Counted from the stretch's first letter, positions 37,832-46,648 are shown. The stretch is 64,000 nt of DNA from UBA5448 sp045536965 (GCA_045536965.1 JAZSON010000009.1:1-64000), one strand, 5' to 3'. Notes: generated from the sequence alone by a model not told the origin. A program made the numbers and translations.

Positions 37832-37860
37832 TTGAAGCAAAGGAGTATATATGATATAAT
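37832..37860 (+). promoter_or_regulatory. Sigma-A promoter of hprK
   Basis: TTGAAG (37832-37837), a 17-base spacer and TATAAT (37855-37860), 39 bases before the hprK start. Confidence 0.7.
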
Positions 37861-37899
37861 CAACTTATAATTTACTTACTGGAAATGAAAGGAAATGCC

Positions 37900-38880
37900 A
37901 TGGCAGATCAATTTTCCGAAGAATTTAAAGATAAAATAGAAAACCACGAGGTCCTCCTCAAAGAAATTATGGAGGAATTTTCCCTCGTCGGCAGTTATCT
38001 TCCTGCAGATATCGATCAGTGCACCGTAACCAGAACCGATGCCAACCGACCCGGGCTTGCATTGGCAGGTTTTTATAAGCTTTTCGAAACCCAAAGAGTG
38101 CAGATCATCGGTCGCGCGGAATACACATTCCTTGACACCATGGCACCCGACAAGCGGAGAGAAAGCATTCATACGTTTTTCTCCAAAAAACCCGTAGCTG
38201 TCGTGATTTGCCAAGATTTGCCCCCTACAGACGAAATGCTGTCGTGTGCCGAAGAATTCAAAGTTCCTCTCTTGTCCTACAGCGGCGAGACCACCTATTT
38301 TATTGCCGCACTCATCTCATCTCTCAATGTCAAACTCGCGCCCCGCATCACCCGTCACGGTGTCTTTGTCGAAGTCTATGGCGAAGGTCTCCTCATCTTC
38401 GGCGACAGCGGCATAGGTAAAAGCGAAACCGCCATCGAACTGGTCAAACGCGGACACCGACTTGTTGCCGACGATGCCGTTGAAATCAAAAAAGTTTCCG
38501 CCAAAACACTCATCGGCACTTCCCCCGAAATGATACGCCACTACATCGAATTGCGCGGCATCGGTATTGTGGATGTGCGACGTATTTTCGGTATGGGTGC
38601 AGTAAAATTAACCGAAAAAATCGACCTTATCATCAATCTCGAGCCCTGGGATAAAAACAAATTTTATGACCGTCTCGGACTTGACACGGAATTCACCGAA
38701 ATCATGGGCATTCAAGTCCCCTCCATCACCATTCCCGTTCGCCCGGGACGAAATCTTGCGATCATTTTAGAAATTGCCGCCATGAACAATCGCCAAAAAA
38801 AATGGGGATACAATACCGCGCTTGAATTTACAAAAATGGTTATGGGTGAAAACCAACCCAATGACCATTCTTTCCGATAA
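37900..38880 (+). CDS. hprK: HPr kinase/phosphorylase
   Basis: 326 residues. It phosphorylates HPr on Ser46 and removes the phosphate again, the switch for CcpA-type carbon catabolite control in Firmicutes. The Walker A motif GDSGIGKS is at residues 168-175, with the HPrK signature LRGIGIVDVRRIFG after it. The start at 37900 follows AAAGGA by 6 bases. The alternative ATG at 37885 lies upstream of that site. It is followed after 27 bases by a ROK kinase and then murB, a common grouping in Clostridia. Confidence 0.96.
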   Translation: MADQFSEEFKDKIENHEVLLKEIMEEFSLVGSYLPADIDQCTVTRTDANRPGLALAGFYKLFETQRVQIIGRAEYTFLDTMAPDKRRESIHTFFSKKPVAVVICQDLPPTDEMLSCAEEFKVPLLSYSGETTYFIAALISSLNVKLAPRITRHGVFVEVYGEGLLIFGDSGIGKSETAIELVKRGHRLVADDAVEIKKVSAKTLIGTSPEMIRHYIELRGIGIVDVRRIFGMGAVKLTEKIDLIINLEPWDKNKFYDRLGLDTEFTEIMGIQVPSITIPVRPGRNLAIILEIAAMNNRQKKWGYNTALEFTKMVMGENQPNDHSFR

Positions 38881-38907
38881 ACATATCATAGAAAAGAGGC
38901 AAACAAC

Positions 38908-39852
38908 ATGCGCTTAGGAATCGATCTCGGCGGCACAAATATCGCCGTCGGCTTACTCAACGATGACGCCAAACTTTTAAACAAAATTTCGGCCCCCACA
39001 CCCGTAGATCAAGGGGCTGATGCCATTACCGCCACCATGGCAGATTTATGTTTGAAAATCATTCAAAACGAAAACCTCACCCTCTCCGATATTTCCCTTT
39101 GCGGCATAGCCGCTCCGGGTGTAGCCAATCGAGAGACAGGTGAAGTAGAAGTTTCAGCCAATCTGCCTTTTGTCCACTATAATATCGTGAAAAAACTGGG
39201 TGAATTCCTCCCCGGCGTTAAAATTCTTTTGGAGAATGACGCCAACGCCGCGGCAAAAGGCGAGGTGGAAGCGGGCGCCGCCAAGGGAGCGCAAAACGCC
39301 ATCATGATCACCCTCGGAACAGGTGTTGGCGGCGGTATTATTATCGATAAAAAAATATACGCAGGTTTTAATTTTGCAGGCGGTGAACTGGGCCATATCG
39401 TCATCGTACACAACGGCGAAAGCTGCGGTTGCGGTCGCAAGGGCTGCTGGGAATCATATAGTTCGGCAACCGCCCTTGTGCGCATGACAAAGCAAAAGAT
39501 GGAATGTTATTCCGACAGTCTCATGCATTCAATCGCAGCCAAAGAAGGCAAAGTCAGCGGAAGAACCGCATTTGATGCCGCTCGATGCGGAGATGCCGCC
39601 GCAAAGCAAGTGGTAGACGAATATATTTGCTATCTCGCCTGCGGCATCACAAACATCGTTAATATTTTCCAACCCGAGATTCTCGTCATAGGCGGCGGTA
39701 TCAGCGGCGAAAAAGACAATCTGCTCAAGCCTTTATCCGCTCTTGTAGCTGCCGAACAATACACAAAATCCGCCCCCATCAAAACCAAACTCGTCATTGC
39801 CACACTCGGCAATGATGCAGGTATTATCGGCGCGGCCCTTTTAGATAGGTAA
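38908..39852 (+). CDS. ROK-family glucokinase-like kinase
   Basis: 314 residues. The ATP-binding N-terminus is DLGGTNIAVG, the active-site Asp is in LLENDANAAAKGE, and the ROK zinc motif is CGCGRKGCWE after GELGHIV. There is no HTH domain, so it is a sugar kinase, most likely glucokinase, and not a ROK repressor. It lies between hprK and murB with 27- and 5-base gaps. Confidence 0.9.
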   Translation: MRLGIDLGGTNIAVGLLNDDAKLLNKISAPTPVDQGADAITATMADLCLKIIQNENLTLSDISLCGIAAPGVANRETGEVEVSANLPFVHYNIVKKLGEFLPGVKILLENDANAAAKGEVEAGAAKGAQNAIMITLGTGVGGGIIIDKKIYAGFNFAGGELGHIVIVHNGESCGCGRKGCWESYSSATALVRMTKQKMECYSDSLMHSIAAKEGKVSGRTAFDAARCGDAAAKQVVDEYICYLACGITNIVNIFQPEILVIGGGISGEKDNLLKPLSALVAAEQYTKSAPIKTKLVIATLGNDAGIIGAALLDR

Positions 39853-39857
39853 AATTT

Positions 39858-40754
39858 ATGTTTGAAACACTTTCTGATGTCCGTGTTCAAAAAGACATCT
39901 CCATGGCAACCTTAACCACCTTTAAAACAGGTGGAAATGCTGCTTATGTGCTCTCCCCTCAAACCATCAGCGGACTCATCTTAGCAATCAACGAGATAAA
40001 AGCGGCTGCTCTCCCCTATGCCATTTTGGGAAACGGCAGCAACGTCCTCGCCCCCGATGAAGATTTTTGCGGTGTTATCATCGAAACCACCGATTTAAAG
40101 CAAGTGGAAGTAGACGGCAACCGCATCAAATGCCTTGCAGGCACCTCTTTAAGCCGCCTCGCCATCACCGCAATGAAAGCAGGGCTTAGCGGTCTTGAAT
40201 TTGCATACGGCATTCCCGGAACCGTTGGTGGTGCACTTTGCATGAACGCAGGTGCATATGGCGGCGAAATGAAAGATGTTGTCGAAAGCGTCACCTTTCT
40301 CAACGCCTTCAACCATCTGACAACCCTCAAAAACAATGATCTTCAATTCGGCTACCGTGAAAGCTATTTCCAACACAACCCATCGTTCATTTGTGAATGT
40401 ACCGTGATTCTCAAAGAAGGCGATGCCTCCCTTATCAAAGAAACGATGGATACTCTCATGTCCAAGCGAACAGCAAGCCAGCCACTCACTGTTCCAAGTG
40501 CAGGAAGCACCTTCCGTCGCCCCCAAAATGCCTATGCCGCGCAGCTCATTGATCTATCCGGACTCAAAGGCTTTCGTATCGGCGGTGCTTGTGTTTCGCA
40601 AAAGCATGCAGGGTTTGTAGTGAATGATGAGAGCGCCACTACCCGTGACATTCTCGCGGTCATAGACCATGTCCGTAAAACGGTTTTCGAAAAACATGGG
40701 GTTTTACTTGAACGTGAGGTACAGCTTTTAGAGGAATTGTTGAAAACACCTTAA
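39858..40754 (+). CDS. murB: UDP-N-acetylenolpyruvoylglucosamine reductase
   Basis: 298 residues. It reduces enolpyruvyl-UDP-GlcNAc to UDP-MurNAc with FAD and NADPH. FAD-binding motifs are FKTGGNA and GNGSNVL, then GIPGTVGGALCMNAGAYG. The catalytic Ser is in PSAGSTFRRP and the C-terminal Glu is in LEREVQLL. Length and the missing Tyr-loop fit type II MurB. The ribosome binding site is weak (AGG), so translation is probably coupled to the upstream ROK gene 5 bases away. Confidence 0.96.
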   Translation: MFETLSDVRVQKDISMATLTTFKTGGNAAYVLSPQTISGLILAINEIKAAALPYAILGNGSNVLAPDEDFCGVIIETTDLKQVEVDGNRIKCLAGTSLSRLAITAMKAGLSGLEFAYGIPGTVGGALCMNAGAYGGEMKDVVESVTFLNAFNHLTTLKNNDLQFGYRESYFQHNPSFICECTVILKEGDASLIKETMDTLMSKRTASQPLTVPSAGSTFRRPQNAYAAQLIDLSGLKGFRIGGACVSQKHAGFVVNDESATTRDILAVIDHVRKTVFEKHGVLLEREVQLLEELLKTP

Positions 40755-40807
40755 ATACAGACCAAAAATTCTTTCTAAAAAAGACTGAAATTATTTAACT
40801 TTCCCCC

Positions 40808-40836
40808 TTGACAAACCATTTTTGCTGTGCTATTAT
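40808..40836 (+). promoter_or_regulatory. Promoter of tRNA-Arg
   Basis: TTGACA (40808-40813), a 17-base spacer and TATTAT (40831-40836), 25 bases before the tRNA. Confidence 0.85.
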
Positions 40837-40861
40837 ATACGAGTCGCTTAAATAAGCACAT

Positions 40862-40938
40862 GCGCCGTTAGCTCAGCTGGATAGAGTGTTTGGCTACGAA
40901 CCAAAAGGTCGGGGGTTCGAATCCCTTACGGCGTACCA
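40862..40938 (+). tRNA. tRNA-Arg (anticodon ACG)
   Basis: 77 bases with the CCA encoded. The anticodon loop GGCTACGAACC carries ACG, whose A34 is normally converted to inosine by TadA. TadA is encoded at 60629-61132. The D-arm has GCTCAGCTGG and the T-loop GGTTCGAATCC. The first acceptor pair is G1 with U72 and not G-C, because the 3' arm reads ACGGCGT. The remaining stems are regular. Confidence 0.95.
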
Positions 40939-40981
40939 AAAAAGAAGTAACTTTTGTCTACCAAAAGTTACTTCTTTTTTT
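40938..40981 (+). terminator. Terminator of tRNA-Arg, copy 1 of a repeated hairpin
   Basis: 19-base arms (40938-40956 and 40962-40980) around TCTAC are followed by T. It starts at the last base of the tRNA. The same 43-base sequence with one loop change recurs at 41695-41737. Confidence 0.9.
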
Positions 40982-40983
40982 AT

Positions 40984-41179
40984 CCAAGCCGCAGGCTTGG
41001 TATATCATTGAATGTATAGCTCGCCTGTGGCGAGTTATACATTCGTATATCATCAGCCCCTTTGGGGCTGTATCTCATCACGCTTTAGCGTGCATCTCCC
41101 TGCGGCTTGATGATATACAACACTTCGTGTTGATGATATACAATGCTTCGCATTGATGATATGCAACGGCAAGCCGTTG
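40984..41179 (+). repeat. Array of short palindromes with conserved spacers
   Basis: At least seven hairpins follow one another: CCAAGCC-gca-GGCTTGG (40984-41000), a 16-pair stem around TGT (41010-41044), CAGCCCC-ttt-GGGGCTG (41054-41070), CACGC-ttta-GCGTG (41079-41092), CAACAC-ttc-GTGTTG (41118-41132), CAATGC-ttc-GCATTG (41141-41155) and CAACGGC-aa-GCCGTTG (41164-41179). Stem sequences differ, but spacers repeat as TATATCATC-like on the left and GATGATATACAA-like on the right, which is the reverse complement. CAAGCCGCAGG (40985-40995) also recurs inverted at 41099-41109, so the whole array can fold on itself. No protein is encoded here. Confidence 0.85.
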
Positions 41180-41205
41180 ATTTATTTAGCATCAGCGATA
41201 TATCA

Positions 41206-41234
41206 TTGAAAAGTTGAACGATTTATGTTACAGT
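41206..41234 (+). promoter_or_regulatory. Weak putative promoter of the DUF4288-like gene
   Basis: TTGAAA (41206-41211) and TACAGT (41229-41234) with a 17-base spacer, 26 bases before the ATG at 41260. The -10 is poor. Confidence 0.35.
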
Positions 41235-41259
41235 AAAATAAAAAAGGCGGTGAGCAAAT

Positions 41260-41622
41260 ATGACATATGGTGTGAAAGTTATTCATACACATACTGTCGG
41301 TGAAAATGATCAACGGTATTATGAAACACTGATTTTGAGAGTTGAAGCTGATTCCTTTGATGATGCCTATGAGAAAGCAGAACTCTATATGAAGGATGCT
41401 GTTTGTAGATACAAAAACCCAAAAGGTGATACTGTTAAAACCCTAAGTATCGAAGCTGTTGACTGTTTTCTTGCTTTTGAACCGGAAGGTGATGTGCAGG
41501 AAATATATTCGTCTTTATCAGTCAATAATAGTTCATTAACCGAGGAAGAATATTACAAGGCTATCTCCTCATCTTGCGGAGAAGAAGAACTGCGCCCCTT
41601 GCGAAATGCCGAGTTTAATTGA
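41260..41622 (+). CDS. DUF4288-like small protein
   Basis: 120 residues, soluble and acidic. YYETLILRVEADSFDDAYEKA and IEAVDCFLAFE resemble the DUF4288 family of small unknown proteins. GGCGGTGAG precedes the ATG. Codon usage is more AT-rich and less biased than in the neighbouring genes. It sits between the hairpin array and the second copy of the 43-base terminator hairpin, so this segment may be a later insertion. Confidence 0.6.
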   Translation: MTYGVKVIHTHTVGENDQRYYETLILRVEADSFDDAYEKAELYMKDAVCRYKNPKGDTVKTLSIEAVDCFLAFEPEGDVQEIYSSLSVNNSSLTEEEYYKAISSSCGEEELRPLRNAEFN

Positions 41623-41694
41623 TTTTATGCTATTTGAGTGTGTACTTTTAGGCTTTCTTACCTCGTATTATACTACTTTTGGTCGCTCTTTCGC

Positions 41695-41737
41695 AAAAAA
41701 GAAGTAACTTTTGTCTGCCAAAAGTTACTTCTTTTTT
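41695..41737 (+). terminator. Terminator hairpin, copy 2 of the tRNA-Arg terminator
   Basis: Identical to 40938-40980 except for one loop base (TCTGC instead of TCTAC). It lies 72 bases after the DUF4288-like stop. The intervening bases have no gene. Confidence 0.85.
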
Positions 41738-41769
41738 ATTCAAACCCAAACCAAATCACCTACCACCTC

Positions 41770-41798
41770 TTGCAAACAAAAAGATTACATGTTACAAT
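41770..41798 (+). promoter_or_regulatory. Putative promoter of the NodB-fold gene
   Basis: TTGCAA (41770-41775), a 17-base spacer and TACAAT (41793-41798), 31 bases before the ATG. Confidence 0.55.
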
Positions 41799-41828
41799 TA
41801 AAAAAACTTTATCGAGAGGTAAAATATC

Positions 41829-43049
41829 ATGCGTGATTTTTTCCACAATTATGACCCCGTCTATTTTGTCAATTATATCGATGGCGACTGCCTCACAAAA
41901 CATGACGGCAGAGTAGTCGATGATGTGCTTTATGCAAACTTCAAGGTCAAAGCTTCGGATAACGCCGAGATTTCCATCAACGGAATTCCGGCCAAACTTG
42001 ATGTGTCTGACTATACATTTACAGCCGAAGTCCCCTTATATAACTATCGTAATACACTTTACGCTATTGACAGCAAAAACGGATACCGCGCCGAAATCGT
42101 AGTATATAAAATGCTCCAAGTTGACAAAAAGTTTTATTTCACCGTGGACGACTGCATTCTGTTCCTCTATGAGTTGACAAAGAATCCCGAAAAATATCCC
42201 TCCATTTTCAACCATCATTTTTTAGCGCCGTTTAAAACAGCCCATGATTTATACGGCGCCCATGTACACCTCAACTTATACTATGAATATAATGATGATT
42301 CGGCGGCTGATTTTTCCGAGCACAAAGAATATTTCAATCTCTCAATGATGACCGATGCATATAAGCATGAATTTGAGGCCAATGCCGATTGGCTCACTTT
42401 TTCTTGCCATGCCAATGCAAATTATCCAAACATGCCAAACAAAGTGTTGCCCCCCTCTTTCATCAGCGAAGCCATCCGCAAAGTGCACAAAGAGGTCATA
42501 CGTTTCGCAGGTCACAAATCCCTCATCCCTCTCACCACCATGCATTGGGGGAATGGATACACAGAACAACTCAGAGCATTCAGAGAAAACGGTTACAAAA
42601 TCCAATGCGGTTCTTTCAGAATGGTCAATAATGACGAAGCATACATCGGATACTTTGGTAGAGATGGTCTACCCGTCCACATCAGAGGCGCAGGACTTGA
42701 TGCCTATTCACAAAAATCCGATGCCGATGATAACAATCCCGGCAGAGATGTTTGGAAAGACAACAAAGAAGATATCATATACTCACACACCGATATGGTT
42801 CTTAATACCGTCAGCACCATGCCAACCGATAAAATTGAATGTTGGATAGATGATTATCTTGCCTCACATCCCCAAAAAGAAATCATGAGCCTGATCATCC
42901 ACGAAGAATATTACTACAAAGATTACAAAGCGTATATCCCCGATTGCGGCGAAAGAATACTCAAAGCCATTCGCTATGTGCACAAGCTCGGCTTCCGTGG
43001 CGTAGCACTCGAAAAATTGCTTTTGGAAAAAAATCTCGGCACCTGCTGA
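41829..43049 (+). CDS. Polysaccharide-deacetylase-like (NodB-fold) protein
   Basis: 406 residues with no signal peptide. After an Ig-like N-terminal part (about 1-100), the segment FTVDDCILFLYEL, then HVHLNLYYEY, SCHANANYPNMP, VIRFAGH and TMHWG follow the order of the NodB-type beta/alpha barrel. The two Asp of TVDD and the His of SCHAN are likely metal ligands. The substrate is unknown. GAGAGG precedes the ATG. Confidence 0.65.
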   Translation: MRDFFHNYDPVYFVNYIDGDCLTKHDGRVVDDVLYANFKVKASDNAEISINGIPAKLDVSDYTFTAEVPLYNYRNTLYAIDSKNGYRAEIVVYKMLQVDKKFYFTVDDCILFLYELTKNPEKYPSIFNHHFLAPFKTAHDLYGAHVHLNLYYEYNDDSAADFSEHKEYFNLSMMTDAYKHEFEANADWLTFSCHANANYPNMPNKVLPPSFISEAIRKVHKEVIRFAGHKSLIPLTTMHWGNGYTEQLRAFRENGYKIQCGSFRMVNNDEAYIGYFGRDGLPVHIRGAGLDAYSQKSDADDNNPGRDVWKDNKEDIIYSHTDMVLNTVSTMPTDKIECWIDDYLASHPQKEIMSLIIHEEYYYKDYKAYIPDCGERILKAIRYVHKLGFRGVALEKLLLEKNLGTC

Positions 43050-43080
43050 CTTTCAAACAAAAATTCATCAATAATAGAAT

Positions 43081-43106
43081 AAAGACCCCGAATTCGGGGT
43101 CTTTAA
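43081..43106. terminator. Hairpin between convergent genes
   Basis: A perfect palindrome AAAGACCCCGAATT and its complement, with short T tracts on both sides. It probably terminates the NodB-fold gene and the dehydrogenase gene. Confidence 0.65.
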
Positions 43107-43117
43107 ACATACATTCA

Positions 43118-44104
43118 TTATGCCATTTTATCGATCATTTCACGCGTAACTTCGCCGCGGAATGCTTTACTATCCAAGAACAAACGAACTTGTTCAGCAA
43201 CAAATGTTCCCAATCTGCGGCGACCATTTTGTGCCAATCCTGCCAAATGGGGTGTAGCTATAACACGATCGAGGGTGAATAAAGGATTGTCCGGTTTCGG
43301 CGGTTCGGGATCATAAACGTCGATACAAGCATATTTAAGATTCCCTTTTGCCATGTGAGCATACAAAGCTTCTTCATCCACGATCGTACCGCGGGCGGTG
43401 TTAATCAAGATCGCATCTTTTTTCATGGTTTTCAAAGAATTGGCATTGATCAGATGATTGGTAGAGGGAATAGAGGGCGCATGAATGGAAACCACATCGC
43501 AATTTTTAAGGATCCAATCAATCTCGGCTTTTTTTGCGCCAAGCGATTCCATGGTTTCTTCACTGACAAAGGGATCGGCGCAATATACATCCACATAGAA
43601 ATTTTGCAACAATTTAATGTAATGTTTTCCTGCCCAACCACAGCCAATAACACCGATATTCAAATCAAATAATTCACGCACATTATCACGTTCTTTGTTC
43701 CAACCGCCACCATGGATTTCATTGTTGCACAAATAAAAATTCTTGCTAGCCGATAAAGTAAAACCGAGCGCGGTTTCGGCAACTCCCTCACCAAGAGGAC
43801 AAGCGCCCGAAATCACTCTGATACCTTTATCCCACAGAGCGTCCGAAACAATCGGTTTCACACTGCCCGCGGCATGAGCAACCAATTTCAGATCGGGACA
43901 TACCGAAAGGATATCAGCATCCAAGGTTGTATTTCCCCAAGATGTTATAGCAATATCGGCACCCGCAAGGGCCTTTTTTACCGATTCTGCGGAATTATCC
44001 CCATCATTTAACGACAGCTCGCCGAGCGATGCAAAGTAATCGATCGCTTTTTGATTCATGACATCACTGCGTCTTTGAGGATCCATAATCAAAGCAACTT
44101 TCAT
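43118..44104 (-). CDS. D-isomer-specific 2-hydroxyacid dehydrogenase
   Basis: 328 residues. The NAD-binding motif is IGVIGCGWAGKHY. Catalytic Arg (INTARGTIVDE), Glu (CIDVYDPEPP) and His (ATPHLAGL) are in place. It resembles D-3-phosphoglycerate dehydrogenase without the regulatory ACT domain, but the true substrate is unclear. The ATG at 44104 follows AAGGAG. The longer frame starts 17 residues earlier without a ribosome binding site. Confidence 0.88.
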   Translation of the reverse strand: MKVALIMDPQRRSDVMNQKAIDYFASLGELSLNDGDNSAESVKKALAGADIAITSWGNTTLDADILSVCPDLKLVAHAAGSVKPIVSDALWDKGIRVISGACPLGEGVAETALGFTLSASKNFYLCNNEIHGGGWNKERDNVRELFDLNIGVIGCGWAGKHYIKLLQNFYVDVYCADPFVSEETMESLGAKKAEIDWILKNCDVVSIHAPSIPSTNHLINANSLKTMKKDAILINTARGTIVDEEALYAHMAKGNLKYACIDVYDPEPPKPDNPLFTLDRVIATPHLAGLAQNGRRRLGTFVAEQVRLFLDSKAFRGEVTREMIDKMA

Positions 44105-44225
44105 ATCTAATCTCCTTATCAAAATGTTTTTTTGCAATCCCATTATACATCTCATGTTTTTGTGAATCTTTGCAAATAATTGTTTATTTTTTACATTCTT
44201 TTGCCATTATAACATTTTTCACCCA

Positions 44226-44254
44226 TTGCTTTCAAGAGAAAAATGTGGTATAAT
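44226..44254 (+). promoter_or_regulatory. Promoter of the hisJ-radical SAM-HAD cluster
   Basis: TTGCTT (44226-44231), a 17-base spacer and TATAAT (44249-44254), 41 bases before the hisJ start. Confidence 0.65.
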
Positions 44255-44295
44255 CACAAGGCGTTTATATGACAATTATTCATTGAGGTTTGGAT

Positions 44296-45075
44296 ATGTT
44301 TTCAAATTATCACACACATACATATCGTTGCGGTCATGGCAAAGGGGACGAAAGAGCGTATATTGAAGCCGCTCTGAAAGCCGGCATAACAACTCTTGGC
44401 TTTTCCGAGCACGCTCCCTACACCTTTGGTGACACGGGGTATTATTCCACCTATCGTATGCCCGAACACGACGGCCCAAACTATGTGGAAAGACTCCTTT
44501 CACTACGGGAAGAATACGCCGACAAAATCCAAATTTTAATCGGATTCGAAGCAGAATATTACCCTCTGTATTTTGAAAGCTTTTTGAAAAAAATCCACCC
44601 GCTTCCCTATGATTATCTGATCCTCGGACAGCATTTCATCGGCAACGAGATCGATAGCAAGTATGCAGGTCAATTACAAGACGGTATCCAACGACTGACC
44701 GCTTATACAGATCAATGCCTTGCAGCCCTTAAAACAGGAAAATTTGCCTATTTGGCCCATCCTGATTTAATGCGTGTAGATGTAACGCGCGAAGAAAAGA
44801 AAAATGAACTTCTCCGCTTGTGCCTTGGTGCCAAAGCACTCGGTTATCCCATTGAAATCAACCTTTTGGGTCTTCGGGAAGGTCGCCATTATCCCTCCGA
44901 GGTGTTGTATGAGGCTATGGCTGAAAGCGGTTGTGATGTTGTAATCGGAGCAGACGCCCATACCCCCGACGCACTTTTGGATTTTGAGACCTACAATCGC
45001 GCACACAAGATCATTCAATCTTACGGATTGCATCACATCGATCAAATCAAAATCCCCGTACGCACCGACTTATGA
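44296..45075 (+). CDS. hisJ: Histidinol-phosphatase, PHP type
   Basis: 259 residues of the PHP fold. YHTHTYRCGHG gives the first metal ligands, FSEHAPY the next, and later ligands are GFEAEYY, AHPDLMR and GADAHTPD. The family dephosphorylates histidinol phosphate. Other PHP phosphatases look alike and no other his genes are present, so the specificity is inferred. The ATG at 44296 after GAGG is preferred to the TTG two codons upstream. The stop overlaps the next start in ATGA. Confidence 0.82.
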   Translation: MFSNYHTHTYRCGHGKGDERAYIEAALKAGITTLGFSEHAPYTFGDTGYYSTYRMPEHDGPNYVERLLSLREEYADKIQILIGFEAEYYPLYFESFLKKIHPLPYDYLILGQHFIGNEIDSKYAGQLQDGIQRLTAYTDQCLAALKTGKFAYLAHPDLMRVDVTREEKKNELLRLCLGAKALGYPIEINLLGLREGRHYPSEVLYEAMAESGCDVVIGADAHTPDALLDFETYNRAHKIIQSYGLHHIDQIKIPVRTDL

Positions 45076-45989
45076 CACGTTTTCTTTCTCTTTCTGATTA
45101 TTTAAAAAATGTATACCACACTAAAGTTTACAAAATAGCACTCGACGGAGGCTTCACCTGCCCCAACCGCGATGGCACGGTCGGCATAGGCGGTTGTATT
45201 TTCTGCAACGGCGGCTCCGGTGCCTTTTCCTTCCCCGTTACTCCCGAGACCGTTTCATCACAGTTGCGGGAGGGAAAAAATAAAATTGCTTCAAAACTCG
45301 GCAAAAATCCTTTGCTCATCGCCTACTTTCAAAGCTATACCAATACATACGCACCCATAGAAAAATTAAAATCGCTCTTCGAAGCTGCAATCCGTGATGA
45401 ACAGGTCGTTATTCTATCCATCGCCACACGACCGGATTGCCTCTCGGATGATGTTATTTCCCTCCTTGCACAGCTCAATCAAATCAAACCTGTTTGGGTT
45501 GAGCTTGGACTCCAAACAATACATGAGCGTACCGCACAATATATTCGACGCGGCTACCCTTTGTCTGTATATGTCGACGCAGTCCACCGACTCAAAAAAG
45601 CCAACCTAAGCGTTATTACACATATGATTGTCGGCCTGCCGGGTGAAGATGAATCGGATATGCAAAACACTGCAAAATTCATTGCAGAAAACAAAACAGA
45701 TGGCATAAAAATTCAGCTTCTGCATATTTTGGAAGGTACCGATCTAGCCCGCGAGTACAAGGCAGGAAGGGTTTCGGTGCTGACTCAGGAAGAATACATT
45801 AAAATATTACTCAATATCCTGCGTGTCCTCCCCCCTCAAATGGTGATCCACCGCATGACGGGAGACGGCGCAAAAAAGGATTTACTTGCCCCCTTATGGT
45901 CCGCGAGAAAACGGGATGTCAGAAATGCCATCTACCGCGCCATGGAAAAAGAAAACATTTTTCAAGGAGAATGCACGAATGTGCAATAA
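45072..45989 (+). CDS. YtqA/TIGR01212-family radical SAM protein
   Basis: 305 residues. The extended cluster motif CPNRDGTVGIGGCIFC matches this family, with IATRPDCL and GLPGEDESDM following. The family is related to Elp3-type enzymes but its substrate is unknown. It overlaps hisJ by 4 bases and is followed by the HAD gene after 5 bases, so the three are one transcription unit. Confidence 0.9.
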   Translation: MTRFLSLSDYLKNVYHTKVYKIALDGGFTCPNRDGTVGIGGCIFCNGGSGAFSFPVTPETVSSQLREGKNKIASKLGKNPLLIAYFQSYTNTYAPIEKLKSLFEAAIRDEQVVILSIATRPDCLSDDVISLLAQLNQIKPVWVELGLQTIHERTAQYIRRGYPLSVYVDAVHRLKKANLSVITHMIVGLPGEDESDMQNTAKFIAENKTDGIKIQLLHILEGTDLAREYKAGRVSVLTQEEYIKILLNILRVLPPQMVIHRMTGDGAKKDLLAPLWSARKRDVRNAIYRAMEKENIFQGECTNVQ

Positions 45990-45994
45990 AATAC

Positions 45995-46648
45995 ATGAAA
46001 AAATATCTATTCTTCGATCTCGACGGCACCTTGCTTAACACAGCAAAAGGAATCACAACGGGCATAGCGGATTCAATCCGTGAAACAGTCGGCATCACCG
46101 AAAAACCGGAAAACCTGCTTAGTTTTATCGGCCCGCCGCTCTATGACGAATTCATCCGTGTTTTTAATATCACACCTGCACAAGCCGATGAAACCGTCCG
46201 AGTCTATCGAAAATATTATGCAGACGTAGGTATGTACTTAAACTCACCCTATCACGGCATTTTCGAAGCGATTCAAAAACTCAAAAGAATAGGGTACGTT
46301 CCGGTTGTAGCAACCTCAAAACCCACTGTTTATTCTCTTCAAATGCTCGAAGCGCACGGTGCGCTCTCTCTTTTCCGTATGGTATCGGGTACAACCATCG
46401 GTAATCATAAAGAAACCAAAGCGGACGTTATCCGCAACGCCATAAACTCCCTCGGGGTAGATCCCACCGACGCCTACATGATTGGCGATCGAAAATTTGA
46501 TATGCTCGGCGGGATTGAAACAGGGCTCGCACCTCTTGGAGTATCCTATGGTTTTGGATCGTATGAAGAACTGAAAAATGCAGGTGCCCACAAAATTTTC
46601 GATTCACCCTCTGCACTTAGAACTTGGCTTGAAAAACAAGCCCTTTAA
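45995..46648 (+). CDS. HAD-superfamily phosphatase (Gph-like)
   Basis: 217 residues. HAD motif I is FFDLDGTLLNT (nucleophile Asp and acid/base Asp). Motif II is at VATSKPT, motif III is in KADVIRNAI and motif IV is GDRKFDMLG. The cap is of the phosphoglycolate-phosphatase type. The ATG at 45995 is chosen because the HAD strand begins there, although AAGGAG is about 25 bases away. Coupling to the upstream gene is likely. Confidence 0.85.
   Translation: MKKYLFFDLDGTLLNTAKGITTGIADSIRETVGITEKPENLLSFIGPPLYDEFIRVFNITPAQADETVRVYRKYYADVGMYLNSPYHGIFEAIQKLKRIGYVPVVATSKPTVYSLQMLEAHGALSLFRMVSGTTIGNHKETKADVIRNAINSLGVDPTDAYMIGDRKFDMLGGIETGLAPLGVSYGFGSYEELKNAGAHKIFDSPSALRTWLEKQAL

Noticed and set aside
40984..41179. 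CRISPR array
   Set aside because: The repeated parts are about 9-12 bases, the units between them are palindromic, and no cas genes are present.
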